64,000 bases of DNA from Microbacterium timonense (GTDB taxonomy: Bacteria > Actinomycetota > Actinomycetes > Actinomycetales > Microbacteriaceae): assembly GCF_900292075.1 (NCBI RefSeq), contig NZ_OLMV01000003.1:186001-250000 (forward strand). Direction: 5' to 3'. The translations under genes and the position numbers were made by a program. Under the pieces are notes generated by a model. The model saw nothing but the letters and a program-made list of their open reading frames with translations. It searched no databases and was not told where the DNA came from. Of the stretch, positions 1 to 8,968 are shown in pieces; position 1 is the first letter of the stretch; each line of letters starts with the position of its first letter.

Positions 1-213
1 GGCGATGACCGGGTTGCCGTACTGCACGCTCGTCGGCACCGGTGCCGCCCAGTTCGCCGTGATCTCGTGCGCTGCCACGATCGCGGCATCAGCCGCTGTC
101 GCCCCGGAGACCACCATGAGGGTCGCCGCGAGGGCAGCCACTGTGGCCCTTCCGATCCGCCGGATGCTCCGTACGCTGTGTTCGCCGATACGCGCGCGCT
201 GACGCCTCGCCAT
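1..213 (-). CDS. Secreted protein, N-terminal part only (cut by window edge)
   Basis: An open frame runs on the minus strand from an ATG at 213 to the window edge without a stop (71 codons). The start is supported by a purine-rich GGGGGAG ribosome site a few bases upstream. The N-terminus has many arginines (residues 3-26), then a hydrophobic stretch around residues 28-42 (VAALAATLMVVSGATAA) ending in small residues. This is a typical Sec signal peptide or signal anchor, so export is inferred. The mature start reads roughly IVAAHEITANW, which I do not recognise. It may be a surface or cell-envelope protein. It lies downstream of the heat-shock operon tail and is probably a separate transcription unit. 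Confidence 0.7.
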   Translation of the reverse strand, partial: MARRQRARIGEHSVRSIRRIGRATVAALAATLMVVSGATAADAAIVAAHEITANWAAPVPTSVQYGNPVIA

Positions 214-637
214 GCCACTCCCCCGAGTTTTCGCGGTGAGCCCTGCCCGACCGCGTGCTGAGTTCCCAGCCGCCGACGCTGTGCCGACGAGGGACTTCGA
301 GCGCGAGGCTATCGTCGATGAGAACCGTCTCACACAAATTTCACCCGGCGTATCACCCGGTCTGGTGCTCCGAGCCCTGAAAAGAGCCCCGCCGGCTGGG
401 GTCCGACGGGGCTCGGGCCGAGGCCGCACATGGGGCCTCGGACGCGTGGCAACTGGGGAACTGCCACGCGTGGCGCCGGTCGCGTGTCATCCTCGACCGG
501 CTCATTCAGGTTTTTATCAGGGAAACCCGCGTTGCGGCGAATCTTCACCCGCGGCATCACCCGCTCGCCGAATTCGCGCGCCGTACCCACGACCTTCGGG
601 CCGCTCGGCTCCACGGTCTGCGCGGTGGCGAGTCGCG
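214..637. other. 424-bp gene-free stretch holding four consecutive hairpins (384-501)
   Basis: No convincing gene lies between hspR and the secreted protein. The stretch carries four perfect stem-loops almost back to back: 384-391/407-414 (8 bp), 418-425/434-441 (8 bp), 442-451/462-471 (10 bp, ACGCGTGGCA arm) and 475-482/494-501 (8 bp). Read on the minus strand, the last hairpin is followed directly by TTTT, as in an intrinsic terminator. On the plus strand the fourth hairpin is followed a few bases on by TTTTT (511-515). The block probably ends the dnaK-grpE-dnaJ-hspR transcript. Four stems exceed what a terminator needs, so a structured 3' UTR or small RNA is possible. A frame at 330-698 (minus) is open across it but has no family signature. 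Confidence 0.6.
383..414 (-). terminator. Intrinsic terminator of the heat-shock operon
   Basis: An 8-bp G/C-rich stem (384-391 with 407-414) and a 15-nt loop are followed on the minus strand by TTTT at 383-380. The orientation and position, downstream of hspR with no gene between, fit termination of the dnaK operon. Confidence 0.6.
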
Positions 638-1108
638 TCAGTCGTCCGACGGTCGCTCGGGGCCCGCCGCGGGAGGAAGAGGCGTGCGAGGCCGCCACAC
701 GACGAGTTCCGTCGCCCGCCGCACCCGGGTCCCCTGCCGCAGGGTCACGACCGAGCCGGTCGCGCCGGCGGCGAACACACGGGCACCCGGGCGCTTCTCG
801 AGCTCCGCACGCATGCGGTCCTCGAGGTCGCGCACCCGGCTGTGCAGCTCCTGTACCCGGTTCTCGAGCTCGAGGATGCGCATGATCGCCGGAAGCCCCA
901 TGCCGTCCGAAGACATGCGGGCGACCTCCCGCAGCTGCTCCACGTGCCGCAGCGAATAGCGACGAGACCCGCCCTGGGTGCGAGCGGGCACGACAAGCCC
1001 GAGCCGGTCGTACTGCCGGAGGGTCTGCGGGTGCATGCCCGCCAGTTCGGCGGCCACGGCGATGGCGAAGATCGGGGCATCCTCATCGATCTCGTGGTCT
1101 TCACCCAT
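638..1108 (-). CDS. hspR: Heat-shock repressor HspR, MerR family
   Basis: A 156-residue MerR-family regulator. The N-terminal winged helix-turn-helix lies at about residues 12-80 (IAVAAELAGMHPQTLRQYDRL, then the wing GGSRRYS). A heptad-rich helix follows at about 80-110 (LELENRVQELHSRV) that should mediate dimerisation. In Streptomyces and Mycobacterium, HspR represses the dnaK operon by binding HAIR inverted repeats, with DnaK acting as co-repressor. Its place as the last gene of dnaK-grpE-dnaJ-hspR is the classic actinobacterial arrangement. HAIR-like sequences are visible upstream of dnaK. The start is supported by GGGAGGTGACAC before the ATG. The C-terminal tail is Arg/Pro-rich and not conserved in general. 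Confidence 0.92.
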   Translation of the reverse strand: MGEDHEIDEDAPIFAIAVAAELAGMHPQTLRQYDRLGLVVPARTQGGSRRYSLRHVEQLREVARMSSDGMGLPAIMRILELENRVQELHSRVRDLEDRMRAELEKRPGARVFAAGATGSVVTLRQGTRVRRATELVVWRPRTPLPPAAGPERPSDD

Positions 1109-1131
1109 GTGTCACCTCCCTGATCCCGGTC

Positions 1132-1239
1132 CGCGTTTCGTCTCGCTTCGCTCGCTCAACGACCGAGGAACGCGTTTCGGCTCGCTCAACGACCGAGGAA
1201 CGCGTTTCGTCTCGCTTCGCTCGCTCAACGACCGAGGAA
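1132..1239. repeat. Three tandem units of a 39-bp dispersed repeat between dnaJ and hspR
   Basis: Units at 1132-1170 (39 nt), 1171-1200 (30 nt, the same sequence with 9 nt deleted) and 1201-1239 (39 nt, identical to the first) fill nearly the whole dnaJ-hspR gap. Each contains GTTTCGTCTCGCTTCGCTCG followed by CTCAACGACCGAGGAA. The same core occurs inside cysD, cysN and the FAH-family gene. The gene order is undisturbed, so the array sits in a spacer inside an operon. Confidence 0.9.
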
Positions 1240-1253
1240 CGCCGTACATGATG

Positions 1254-2252
1254 TCAGCCTCGCGCTTTGGCCATCAGGTCGGCGCGCGGGTTCTCCTTGG
1301 GCTCGAGGGACTGGAAGCGCTCGAGCGCCTCTCGTGCGGCGTCGTCGAGGTGGGACGGCACGGCCACTTGCACCTCGGCGAGCAGGTCGCCGGTGCCCTT
1401 GGCCGTCTGCACGCCCCGGCCCTTGACCCGCAGCACACGTCCCGAGGGGGTTCCGGGTGCCACCCGCAGCCGGACGGGGTCGCCGCCGAGGGTGGGCACC
1501 TCGATCGTGGCGCCGAGCGCAGCCTCGGTGAAGGTCACCGGGACCGTCACGCGCAGGTTCAATCCCTCGCGGCTGAACACCGGGTGCGGGCGCACCGTGA
1601 CCTGCACGACGATGTCGCCGTTCTCACCGCCGTCGGGCGACGGCCGGCCACGTCCACGCAGTCGGATCTTCTGTCCGTCGGCCACGCCGGCGGGGATCTT
1701 CACCTTGAACGGCTTGCCGTCCTCGCCCTGCAGCGTGATGGTCTCGCCCTTGGTCGCGGTGACGAAGTCGATCGTCGTGCGCGCGGTGACGTCGGCGCCG
1801 CGCGTGGGGCCCCCGAAGCCGCGGTACCCGCCGCTCGGCTGCCCGAAGCGTCCCGAGCCGAAGCCCGTGCCCCGCTGCTGCTGATTGAACATCGCGAAGA
1901 TGTCGTCGAAGTCCTCGGCGGTCTGGTACCGCCCACCGCGGCCCTGGTTGAACATCGAGAAGACGTCCTCGAAGCCGCCGGCGCCGCCCTGGCCGCCCGC
2001 CGTGAAGCGGGCGCCCGAGCCCATCGCGCGGATCTGGTCGTACTCCGTGCGCTGCTCGGGGTCGGAGAGCACCGAGTACGCCTCGCTGATCTCCTTGAAC
2101 TTCGCCTCGGCAGCGGCGTCCCCCTGGTTTGAGTCCGGGTGATACTTGCGGGCGAGCTTGCGGTACGTCTTCTTGAGGTCCGCCTCGCTGACGTCCTTCG
2201 AGACGCCGAGCACCGAGTAGAAGTCCTTGTCGAACCAGTCCTGACTGGCCAT
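1254..2252 (-). CDS. dnaJ: DnaJ-type co-chaperone without zinc finger
   Basis: A 332-residue J-domain protein that stimulates the DnaK ATPase and delivers unfolded clients. The J domain spans residues 9-75 with the HPD triad at 38-40. A Gly/Phe-rich linker follows (about 85-150, with two MFNQ-containing blocks, VFSMFNQ and IFAMFNQ), then the two-barrel client-binding domain (DVTARTTIDF onward). The four CxxCxGxG zinc motifs of classical DnaJ are absent, so this is a type II (CbpA-like) architecture, as is common for the DnaJ encoded beside hspR in actinobacteria. The ATG at 2252 was chosen over the longer open frame because GAGGGGAGGATCC precedes it and the J domain starts immediately. It lies 16 bp downstream of grpE. 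Confidence 0.92.
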   Translation of the reverse strand: MASQDWFDKDFYSVLGVSKDVSEADLKKTYRKLARKYHPDSNQGDAAAEAKFKEISEAYSVLSDPEQRTEYDQIRAMGSGARFTAGGQGGAGGFEDVFSMFNQGRGGRYQTAEDFDDIFAMFNQQQRGTGFGSGRFGQPSGGYRGFGGPTRGADVTARTTIDFVTATKGETITLQGEDGKPFKVKIPAGVADGQKIRLRGRGRPSPDGGENGDIVVQVTVRPHPVFSREGLNLRVTVPVTFTEAALGATIEVPTLGGDPVRLRVAPGTPSGRVLRVKGRGVQTAKGTGDLLAEVQVAVPSHLDDAAREALERFQSLEPKENPRADLMAKARG

Positions 2253-2268
2253 GGATCCTCCCCTCGGA

Positions 2269-2883
2269 CTACTCGGCCGGCACCGCGACGACGACCTTGG
2301 CGGGACGCAGCTCCACAGAACCCAGGCGGTAGCCGATCTCGACGACCTCCAGGATCGTCGGGTCCGTCGTCCCGGGGGTCGGCACCTGGAAGATCGCCTC
2401 GTGCTGCTGCGGGTCGAACATCTCACCCGCCGCGCCGTAGGTGACCAGCCCCATGCGCTCGGCGACGCCGCGCAGCTTCTCGGCGATCGCGGCGAAGGGT
2501 GAGCCCTCCTCGAGGTCGCCGTGCTTCTGGGCACGGTCGAGGTCGTCGAGCACGGGCAGCAGTCCCTTGGCCACCGCCCCCTGTGCGCGCTCGATCTCGA
2601 TCTCGCGCTGCTCCTCGGTGCGGCGACGGTAGTTCGCGTACTCCGCCTGCAGGCGCTTCAGGTCGTTCAGCAGCTGCGACTCGAGGTCGGCGAGGACCGC
2701 ATCCTCGGCCGCGGCTTCGGCACTCTGCTCGGCCCCCAGGATGTCGTCCACCGTGAGCTCGTCGGGATCCTCCTGCGGCGCGGGGCCGGAGGACTGCTCC
2801 TCCGACCCCGGCACGCTGGACGACCCTTCGACGGGCTCCGGGACCGACTCGTCCCGCGGCTCTTCGAAGTTCTTGTCAGCCAT
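2269..2883 (-). CDS. grpE: Nucleotide exchange factor GrpE
   Basis: A 204-residue GrpE, which releases ADP from DnaK. The acidic, low-complexity N-terminus (1-60) is followed by the long helical region (about 60-110, LADLESQLLNDLKRLQAEYA) and the beta-wing domain, ending with the GrpE signature around GYRLGSVELRPAKVVV. It starts 2 bp after the dnaK stop, so translation is probably coupled. Residues 14-22 (VPEPVEGSS) are encoded by a short dispersed repeat (2822-2845) that adds no known function, and the variable N-terminal tail apparently tolerates it. Confidence 0.95.
   Translation of the reverse strand: MADKNFEEPRDESVPEPVEGSSSVPGSEEQSSGPAPQEDPDELTVDDILGAEQSAEAAAEDAVLADLESQLLNDLKRLQAEYANYRRRTEEQREIEIERAQGAVAKGLLPVLDDLDRAQKHGDLEEGSPFAAIAEKLRGVAERMGLVTYGAAGEMFDPQQHEAIFQVPTPGTTDPTILEVVEIGYRLGSVELRPAKVVVAVPAE
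2822..2845. repeat. Short dispersed repeat read in frame within grpE N-terminus
   Basis: The sequence CCCTTCGACGGGCTCCGGGA closely resembles CCCTTCGACAAGCTCAGGAG inside cysN (17326-17345). On the other strand it reads GAGCCCGTCGAAGGG, a REP-like sequence common in actinobacterial genomes. It is translated here as PEPVEGS. Confidence 0.6.
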
Positions 2884-2885
2884 GA

Positions 2886-4763
<1,878 letters not shown>

Positions 4764-4828
4764 TCATATGGGCGACGACGGATGCCGCAGCCCGGGGTTT
4801 ATGTGAAAAGTCGGCTCGTCGACCCAAA

Positions 4829-4849
4829 GCTGAGTCGCGATGGCTCAAC
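4829..4849 (-). promoter_or_regulatory. HAIR-like HspR operator overlapping the dnaK -10
   Basis: The sequence GCTGAGT-N7-GCTCAAC resembles the HAIR consensus CTTGAGT-N7-ACTCAAG in both half-sites and in spacing. It overlaps the proposed dnaK -10 hexamer (4853-4848), a position suited to repression. Confidence 0.65.
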
Positions 4850-4877
4850 CATACGCCGGGGTCGTAGCATCCGTCAA
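4848..4877 (-). promoter_or_regulatory. dnaK: Putative dnaK promoter
   Basis: On the minus strand TTGACG (4877-4872) and TATGGT (4853-4848) are 18 bp apart and about 100 bp upstream of the dnaK ATG. HAIR-like dyads lie over the -10 and just upstream of the -35. A sigma-A/HrdB-type promoter is inferred from the hexamers only. Confidence 0.55.
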
Positions 4878-4883
4878 GTCAAA

Positions 4884-4904
4884 CTTGATACGCCGCGGCT
4901 CAAC
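4884..4904 (-). promoter_or_regulatory. Second HAIR-like operator upstream of the dnaK -35
   Basis: The sequence CTTGATA-N7-GCTCAAC keeps the CTTGA and TCAA cores with 7-nt spacing. It lies just upstream of the proposed -35 and overlaps the last codons and stop of the preceding gene (stop at 4900-4902). Confidence 0.6.
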
Positions 4905-5664
4905 TTACGCACGTGCCCGAGGTGGATTGCGCCGGGCGGGGAGTGTCGGGAAGGAGCCCTGTGTCGGCGCCCGAGAGCTTCTCGACGACGGCCACGGCGG
5001 CCGGCCAGTACTCGGCGTAGTGGTCGGCGTCGGAGTTGATCTGCGTGCGATGGGCGATCATGCTCGGGTCGAGCGCTTGTCGCTCGGCGTCGGGCACCGC
5101 CGCGACCATGGCGCGATAGAACAGCGTCGCCGCGGCGTGGGGATCCATGCGCTGCTCGCGCGGACCCCAGCTGTCCTGCTGCTGGAACAGCCCGATCGAG
5201 GTGGTGCGGGAGCCGTCGGGATTGGTGACCCCGCTCGTCTCCCAGTCGCCGTAGTCGAGGTTGCGCAGCGACGACTCGCCCATGGCCGTCATCACGCCGA
5301 TCGCCTGATCGCGCGGCGACAGTCCGAGGTCGCTGCCCGCGGCCATGATGACGGCGGCGTTGTCGAGCTGCTCGGCGTTCCAGCTGGAGACCGAGGTCCG
5401 ATCGTCGCTGAGGGCGAGGATGGCCGAGCACTCGCTGAGGCTCCGGACCGCGTTGCCGATCACCGCCACGACTCCGATCACGGCGGCGAGCGCTGCGGTG
5501 ACGCACACCGTGACCAGGGCGATGCGTGCCCGCCCTGCGGCCTTCCGGCGCGCGGATGCCGAGCGGCTGCGGGCGGTGATGGCACGCCCCGTCGCCGCTC
5601 CGCGCCGGCGCCCGGCAGTCCCCGTGCCGCGCGCGCCGGCTCGCGGGGTCACGGTTCGCGCCAT
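4900..5664 (-). CDS. Membrane-anchored lysozyme/transglycosylase-like protein
   Basis: A 254-residue protein with a basic cytoplasmic head (1-45, rich in Arg/Ala), one transmembrane segment at about 48-72 (IALVTVCVTAALAAVIGVVAV) and an extracytoplasmic domain. This domain contains AIGVMTAMGESSLRNLDYGD and TSIGLFQQQDSWGP, which match the catalytic-Glu and SxGLFQ pattern of lysozyme-fold (SLT-like) peptidoglycan hydrolases. A wall-remodelling role outside the membrane is therefore inferred. It lies upstream of dnaK on the same strand, and its stop codon falls inside a HAIR-like box. No strong Shine-Dalgarno sequence precedes the ATG; the chosen start keeps the basic head intact. Confidence 0.7.
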   Translation of the reverse strand: MARTVTPRAGARGTGTAGRRRGAATGRAITARSRSASARRKAAGRARIALVTVCVTAALAAVIGVVAVIGNAVRSLSECSAILALSDDRTSVSSWNAEQLDNAAVIMAAGSDLGLSPRDQAIGVMTAMGESSLRNLDYGDWETSGVTNPDGSRTTSIGLFQQQDSWGPREQRMDPHAAATLFYRAMVAAVPDAERQALDPSMIAHRTQINSDADHYAEYWPAAVAVVEKLSGADTGLLPDTPRPAQSTSGTCVS

Positions 5665-5714
5665 GCCCGAAGTCTCGCAGCGCCGCCTGTGAGTCCGCTC
5701 CCCTGACCGATCTC

Positions 5715-6380
5715 TCAGCCGCGGTTGAGGTACTGGATCACAGCGCGCACGCGGCGGTGCGAGTCGCTGTCGAGCGCCAGCCCGAGAGCGTCGTAGATCC
5801 TTGAGACGTGCTGGACGACCGCCTTCTCGGTGAGGAAGAGCTTGGCCGCGATGCTCGCGTTGCTGCGCCCCTCGGCGACGAGCGACAGCACCTCCTGCTG
5901 CCGTGGAGTCAGGCCGCTGACAGCGGCCTCCGAGTGACGCGCCCGCCCGACCATGACGGCGATCACGTCGGGATCGAGCGCCGTGCCTCCTGCGGCGACG
6001 CGCTCGAGATCAGCCAGGAAGGTCTCGACATCGGCGATGCGCTGCTTGAGCAGGTAGCCGACCCGGTCGGTCCCCTCCGCCAGCAGGTCCTGGGCGTAGC
6101 GCCGCTGGACATGCTGCGAGAGAACGACGACCGCCGTCTCGGGCTGCTCCCGCCGGATGCGCAGCGCTGCCCGAAGCCCTTCGTCGGTGTGCGTCGGCGG
6201 CATCCGGATGTCGGTGATGACGAGATCGGGCCGCTCGTGTGCGACCGCATCGGCCATGCGGTCGGCATCGCCGACGGCCGCGGCGACCTCGTGGCCGCCC
6301 TCTTGGAGGACCAGCTCGAGCCCCCGGCGGATCAGGGCCTCGTCCTCGGCGATGACTACGCGCACGGTACCTCCACGCAC
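5715..6380 (-). CDS. NarL/LuxR-type response regulator
   Basis: A 221-residue response regulator. The receiver domain (residues 6-125) has the acidic pair E12/D13, phospho-acceptor D57 (VITDIRMPP) and a conserved Lys in GYLLKQ. The C-terminal LuxR helix-turn-helix follows (LTPRQQEVLSLVAEGRSNASIAAKLFLTEKAV). It is encoded directly downstream of, and overlapping, its partner kinase (25 nt overlap from the ATG at 6380). A GTG at 6365, with almost no kinase overlap beyond 10 nt, is an alternative start that begins at VRVVIAEDE. The regulated genes are not evident from the sequence. Confidence 0.9.
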   Translation of the reverse strand: MRGGTVRVVIAEDEALIRRGLELVLQEGGHEVAAAVGDADRMADAVAHERPDLVITDIRMPPTHTDEGLRAALRIRREQPETAVVVLSQHVQRRYAQDLLAEGTDRVGYLLKQRIADVETFLADLERVAAGGTALDPDVIAVMVGRARHSEAAVSGLTPRQQEVLSLVAEGRSNASIAAKLFLTEKAVVQHVSRIYDALGLALDSDSHRRVRAVIQYLNRG

Positions 6381-8107
6381 ACTCGTGTTCCGCGTCCCGG
6401 CGGGCTCGAGATCGAGATGCTGCCGCCGAGCGCCTCGACACGGTCGGCCAGTCCCCGCAGGCCCGATCCCGCCGCCATCGAGGCACCCCCGACACCGTTG
6501 TCCTCGACGTCCAGCCGAAGCCGGCCGTCGTGAAGATCGAGGCGGACGCGGGCGATCGAGGCCCGGGCGTGCTTGACGACGTTGGCGAGCGCCTCCGCGA
6601 GCACGAAGTACGTGGTCGCCTCGATCACGTCGCTGAGCACGTCGTCGTCGACCTCGGAATCGAAGAACGTCGGTATCGGCATCCGGTCCACCAGGTCTTC
6701 GGCCGCCGTCGTCAGGCCGCGCTCGATCAGCGCGGCCGGCACCAGGTCGCGAACCAGCATGCGCAGGTCGGCGGCAGCCGCATCGATGTCGACCCGCAAG
6801 CGCGTCGCCCGGTCGGCCACCGTCCCCCCGGGTGTCGTGGCCAGCTGCTGCGCCTCCAGCGCCAGCAGCACGAGCTGGACCTGCAAGCCGTCATGCAGGT
6901 CACGGGCGATGCGACGGCGCTCCCGGTCGGCGGCCTCCACGATCCGCTCGCGCGAGAGCATCAGTGCGCGTTCGCTCGCCCGCAGCTCGGCCGTGAGACG
7001 TTCGCGGTCCACCGCGATCGCCACGATACGGCCCGCGGTGCGCACCAGCTCACGGTCGGCCAGCAAGGCGGCGTCGAACTCGATCGCGCCGATCTCTCTC
7101 CCCTGCAGGACGATCGGCTGCCAGCCGCGGCGGTCGTCGGCGCGAGGCCCCTGGGGAGCGACCCGGCCGTCCGCATCGACCAGCTCCCGTCCCCCGTCGG
7201 CGACGAAGTACAGGCGCAGCGACGGATCCCCGAGCGTGCGTGCCAGCGCCGATGCCACCGGCTGTTTCGCGGAATCGGCGGTGCCCAGCCACGTGCCGAG
7301 CTCCTCCAGTTCGCCGGTGCGGGCGAACCCGCCCCGCAGCAGGCCGAGCGTGAAGGCGACGGGGATCCCCGCGATGACGGCGAACTGCAGGTATCCGCGC
7401 ACCATCGGATCCACGCCGAAGACCCGGTCGATCGCGATCGCGACGAGCGGCATGAAGAGGACGGTGAAGATGCCGTATGAGAACAACGGGATGAGCACGC
7501 GCCGGTGCGCGGCATCCGCTCGGCGAAGCCGGCCCCACAGCACGACCGCCACGCACAGCATGATCACGGTGGCCGTGGCGGTCTGCAGGAAGCCGAAGAG
7601 CGCGACCGCCGCAGGAAGATCGGCGACCGCGAACGGCGGGAACGAGCCGTCGGGGTCGAACAGGTACTCGGGCGCCTGCAGGATCAGCGACACCGCGTAC
7701 AGCGCCGCCACGAGAGTCCGTGAGAGGCGGTCGGGAAGACGGCCGGAGGGGAACGCGAGCAGCAGGTGCACCATCGCCGGCAGCGCCAGCGTCGCGCCGA
7801 TCGCACTGATCGCGACGAGGACGGGCACGTCGGTGTTGCCGATCGCGCCGATGAAGACCATGACGCCGGCGACGAGGATGAGGAACCCCATGCCGTTGCT
7901 CGGGCGTCGCTTCCACGCGATCAGTCCCGCGACCACGTAGACGCCGAGAACGGCGGGGAGCGCGGCGAGCAGAAGCCCGGCCGGGCCGTCGAGAGGCGTC
8001 AGGCCGATCGCGATCACGACGAGCATGCCGGACAGCACGGCGACGATCGCCAGTGCGCGATCGAGCGAGCGCGAGAGCGCGGAACGCACAAGGGGAGCTG
8101 TCGGCAT
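6356..8107 (-). CDS. Sensor histidine kinase, NarX/DegS (HisKA_3) type
   Basis: A 583-residue membrane kinase. Seven or so hydrophobic segments fill the first ~260 residues, followed by a short GAF-like region. The dimerisation helix carries the phospho-acceptor His in RRRIARDLHDGLQVQLV. A C-terminal ATPase domain has an N-box (EALANVVKHA), DNGVGG and GSGLRGLADRVEALGG. The partner is the NarL-type regulator immediately downstream. The multi-pass N-terminus suggests sensing within or at the membrane (envelope stress or a lipophilic ligand), but the ligand is unknown. An AGAGG site precedes the ATG. Confidence 0.9.
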   Translation of the reverse strand: MPTAPLVRSALSRSLDRALAIVAVLSGMLVVIAIGLTPLDGPAGLLLAALPAVLGVYVVAGLIAWKRRPSNGMGFLILVAGVMVFIGAIGNTDVPVLVAISAIGATLALPAMVHLLLAFPSGRLPDRLSRTLVAALYAVSLILQAPEYLFDPDGSFPPFAVADLPAAVALFGFLQTATATVIMLCVAVVLWGRLRRADAAHRRVLIPLFSYGIFTVLFMPLVAIAIDRVFGVDPMVRGYLQFAVIAGIPVAFTLGLLRGGFARTGELEELGTWLGTADSAKQPVASALARTLGDPSLRLYFVADGGRELVDADGRVAPQGPRADDRRGWQPIVLQGREIGAIEFDAALLADRELVRTAGRIVAIAVDRERLTAELRASERALMLSRERIVEAADRERRRIARDLHDGLQVQLVLLALEAQQLATTPGGTVADRATRLRVDIDAAAADLRMLVRDLVPAALIERGLTTAAEDLVDRMPIPTFFDSEVDDDVLSDVIEATTYFVLAEALANVVKHARASIARVRLDLHDGRLRLDVEDNGVGGASMAAGSGLRGLADRVEALGGSISISSPPGRGTRVCVEVPCA

Positions 8108-8257
8108 CGGGCCTCTTCGGGAGATCGTCGTCTCATTGTGTCGCGCGCGAGAGACGCCCGGAGGCGACTCAGGTCTCCAGGCGGGTCACCGCGAGGTGGC
8201 GCGTCCGCCTCCGCGGAGGAAACGCCGGCTCGGTCGGAGAGGCATCACCTCGGCGGG

Positions 8258-8860
8258 TCAGATCGCGTGGGCGAGGGTCTGCAGTCCGACCACGAGCAAC
8301 CCGAGCGCGACGAGGATCGCGAGGGCGAGGAGTTGCTTCCACCAGACGAGGTCGGAGCGCCGGACGGCGAACCAGCCGATGATCGCCAGCGTCGCGATGT
8401 AGACGATGGATGCCGCGCGCAGCGCGGTGCCGAGCGCCATGACGCCGAAAACTGCAAGGAGCAGCAGGATGCCGGGCGTCACGAGCGTGCTGAGCGCTCC
8501 GCCGGCGACCCGAAGCGAGATCGCGAGCTCGGCACGTCCCGGAAACGTCCGGTGCACCGCCAAGTGCGAGACCACATCGGAGACGAACCCGGCGGCGGTG
8601 ATCCCCACCACGCCCAGGACCAGGGCGAAGAGCGCATGCGCGACATCGGCGTGCTCGTTCGCGGCGACCACGAGGACGATCGCGAGTCCGGTGAACGTCG
8701 CGTACACGCGTTCCTTGAAGTACGCGACGAGAGCCTGCGCCCCGCCCGCCGCTGCCGCCCGTCGGTCGCGCCGGCCCGCCGATCGGCCGCGCCGATGCGC
8801 GACGGGACCCGTTGCAGACACCGGCCCCTCGAGACGCCCGTCCGCCACGTCGTCGGCCAT
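8258..8860 (-). CDS. Multipass membrane protein of unknown function
   Basis: A 200-residue protein. The Arg/Gly-rich N-terminus (1-45) is followed by about four to five transmembrane segments (for example ATFTGLAIVLVVA, ALFALVLGVVGITAAGF, GILLLLAVFGVMALG and LLALAILVALGLLVV). The ATG at 8860 was chosen over an upstream ATG at 8890 because GGGAGGACGAC lies just before it. I do not recognise the family. It is the upstream neighbour of the two-component pair on the same strand, separated by about 150 bp, and diverges from the permease at 8969. Confidence 0.7.
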   Translation of the reverse strand: MADDVADGRLEGPVSATGPVAHRRGRSAGRRDRRAAAAGGAQALVAYFKERVYATFTGLAIVLVVAANEHADVAHALFALVLGVVGITAAGFVSDVVSHLAVHRTFPGRAELAISLRVAGGALSTLVTPGILLLLAVFGVMALGTALRAASIVYIATLAIIGWFAVRRSDLVWWKQLLALAILVALGLLVVGLQTLAHAI

Positions 8861-8968
8861 GTCGTCCTCCCGCGTGCGTGCCGCGAGCATATCGCCGAGC
8901 CGTCGGCGCGGCGAGGGCGCCGGGCGCTACGGTGATTGCGCACCAGCCGTTCACCGAAGGGGGCTTGA

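Noticed and set aside
384..501. tRNA or tmRNA
   Set aside because: Stems are sequential rather than a cloverleaf; no TTCGA-type loop, CCA end or tag-like peptide.
330..698. 122-residue minus-strand frame downstream of hspR
   Set aside because: It overlaps the hspR end and all four hairpins, has no ribosome site and matches no family.
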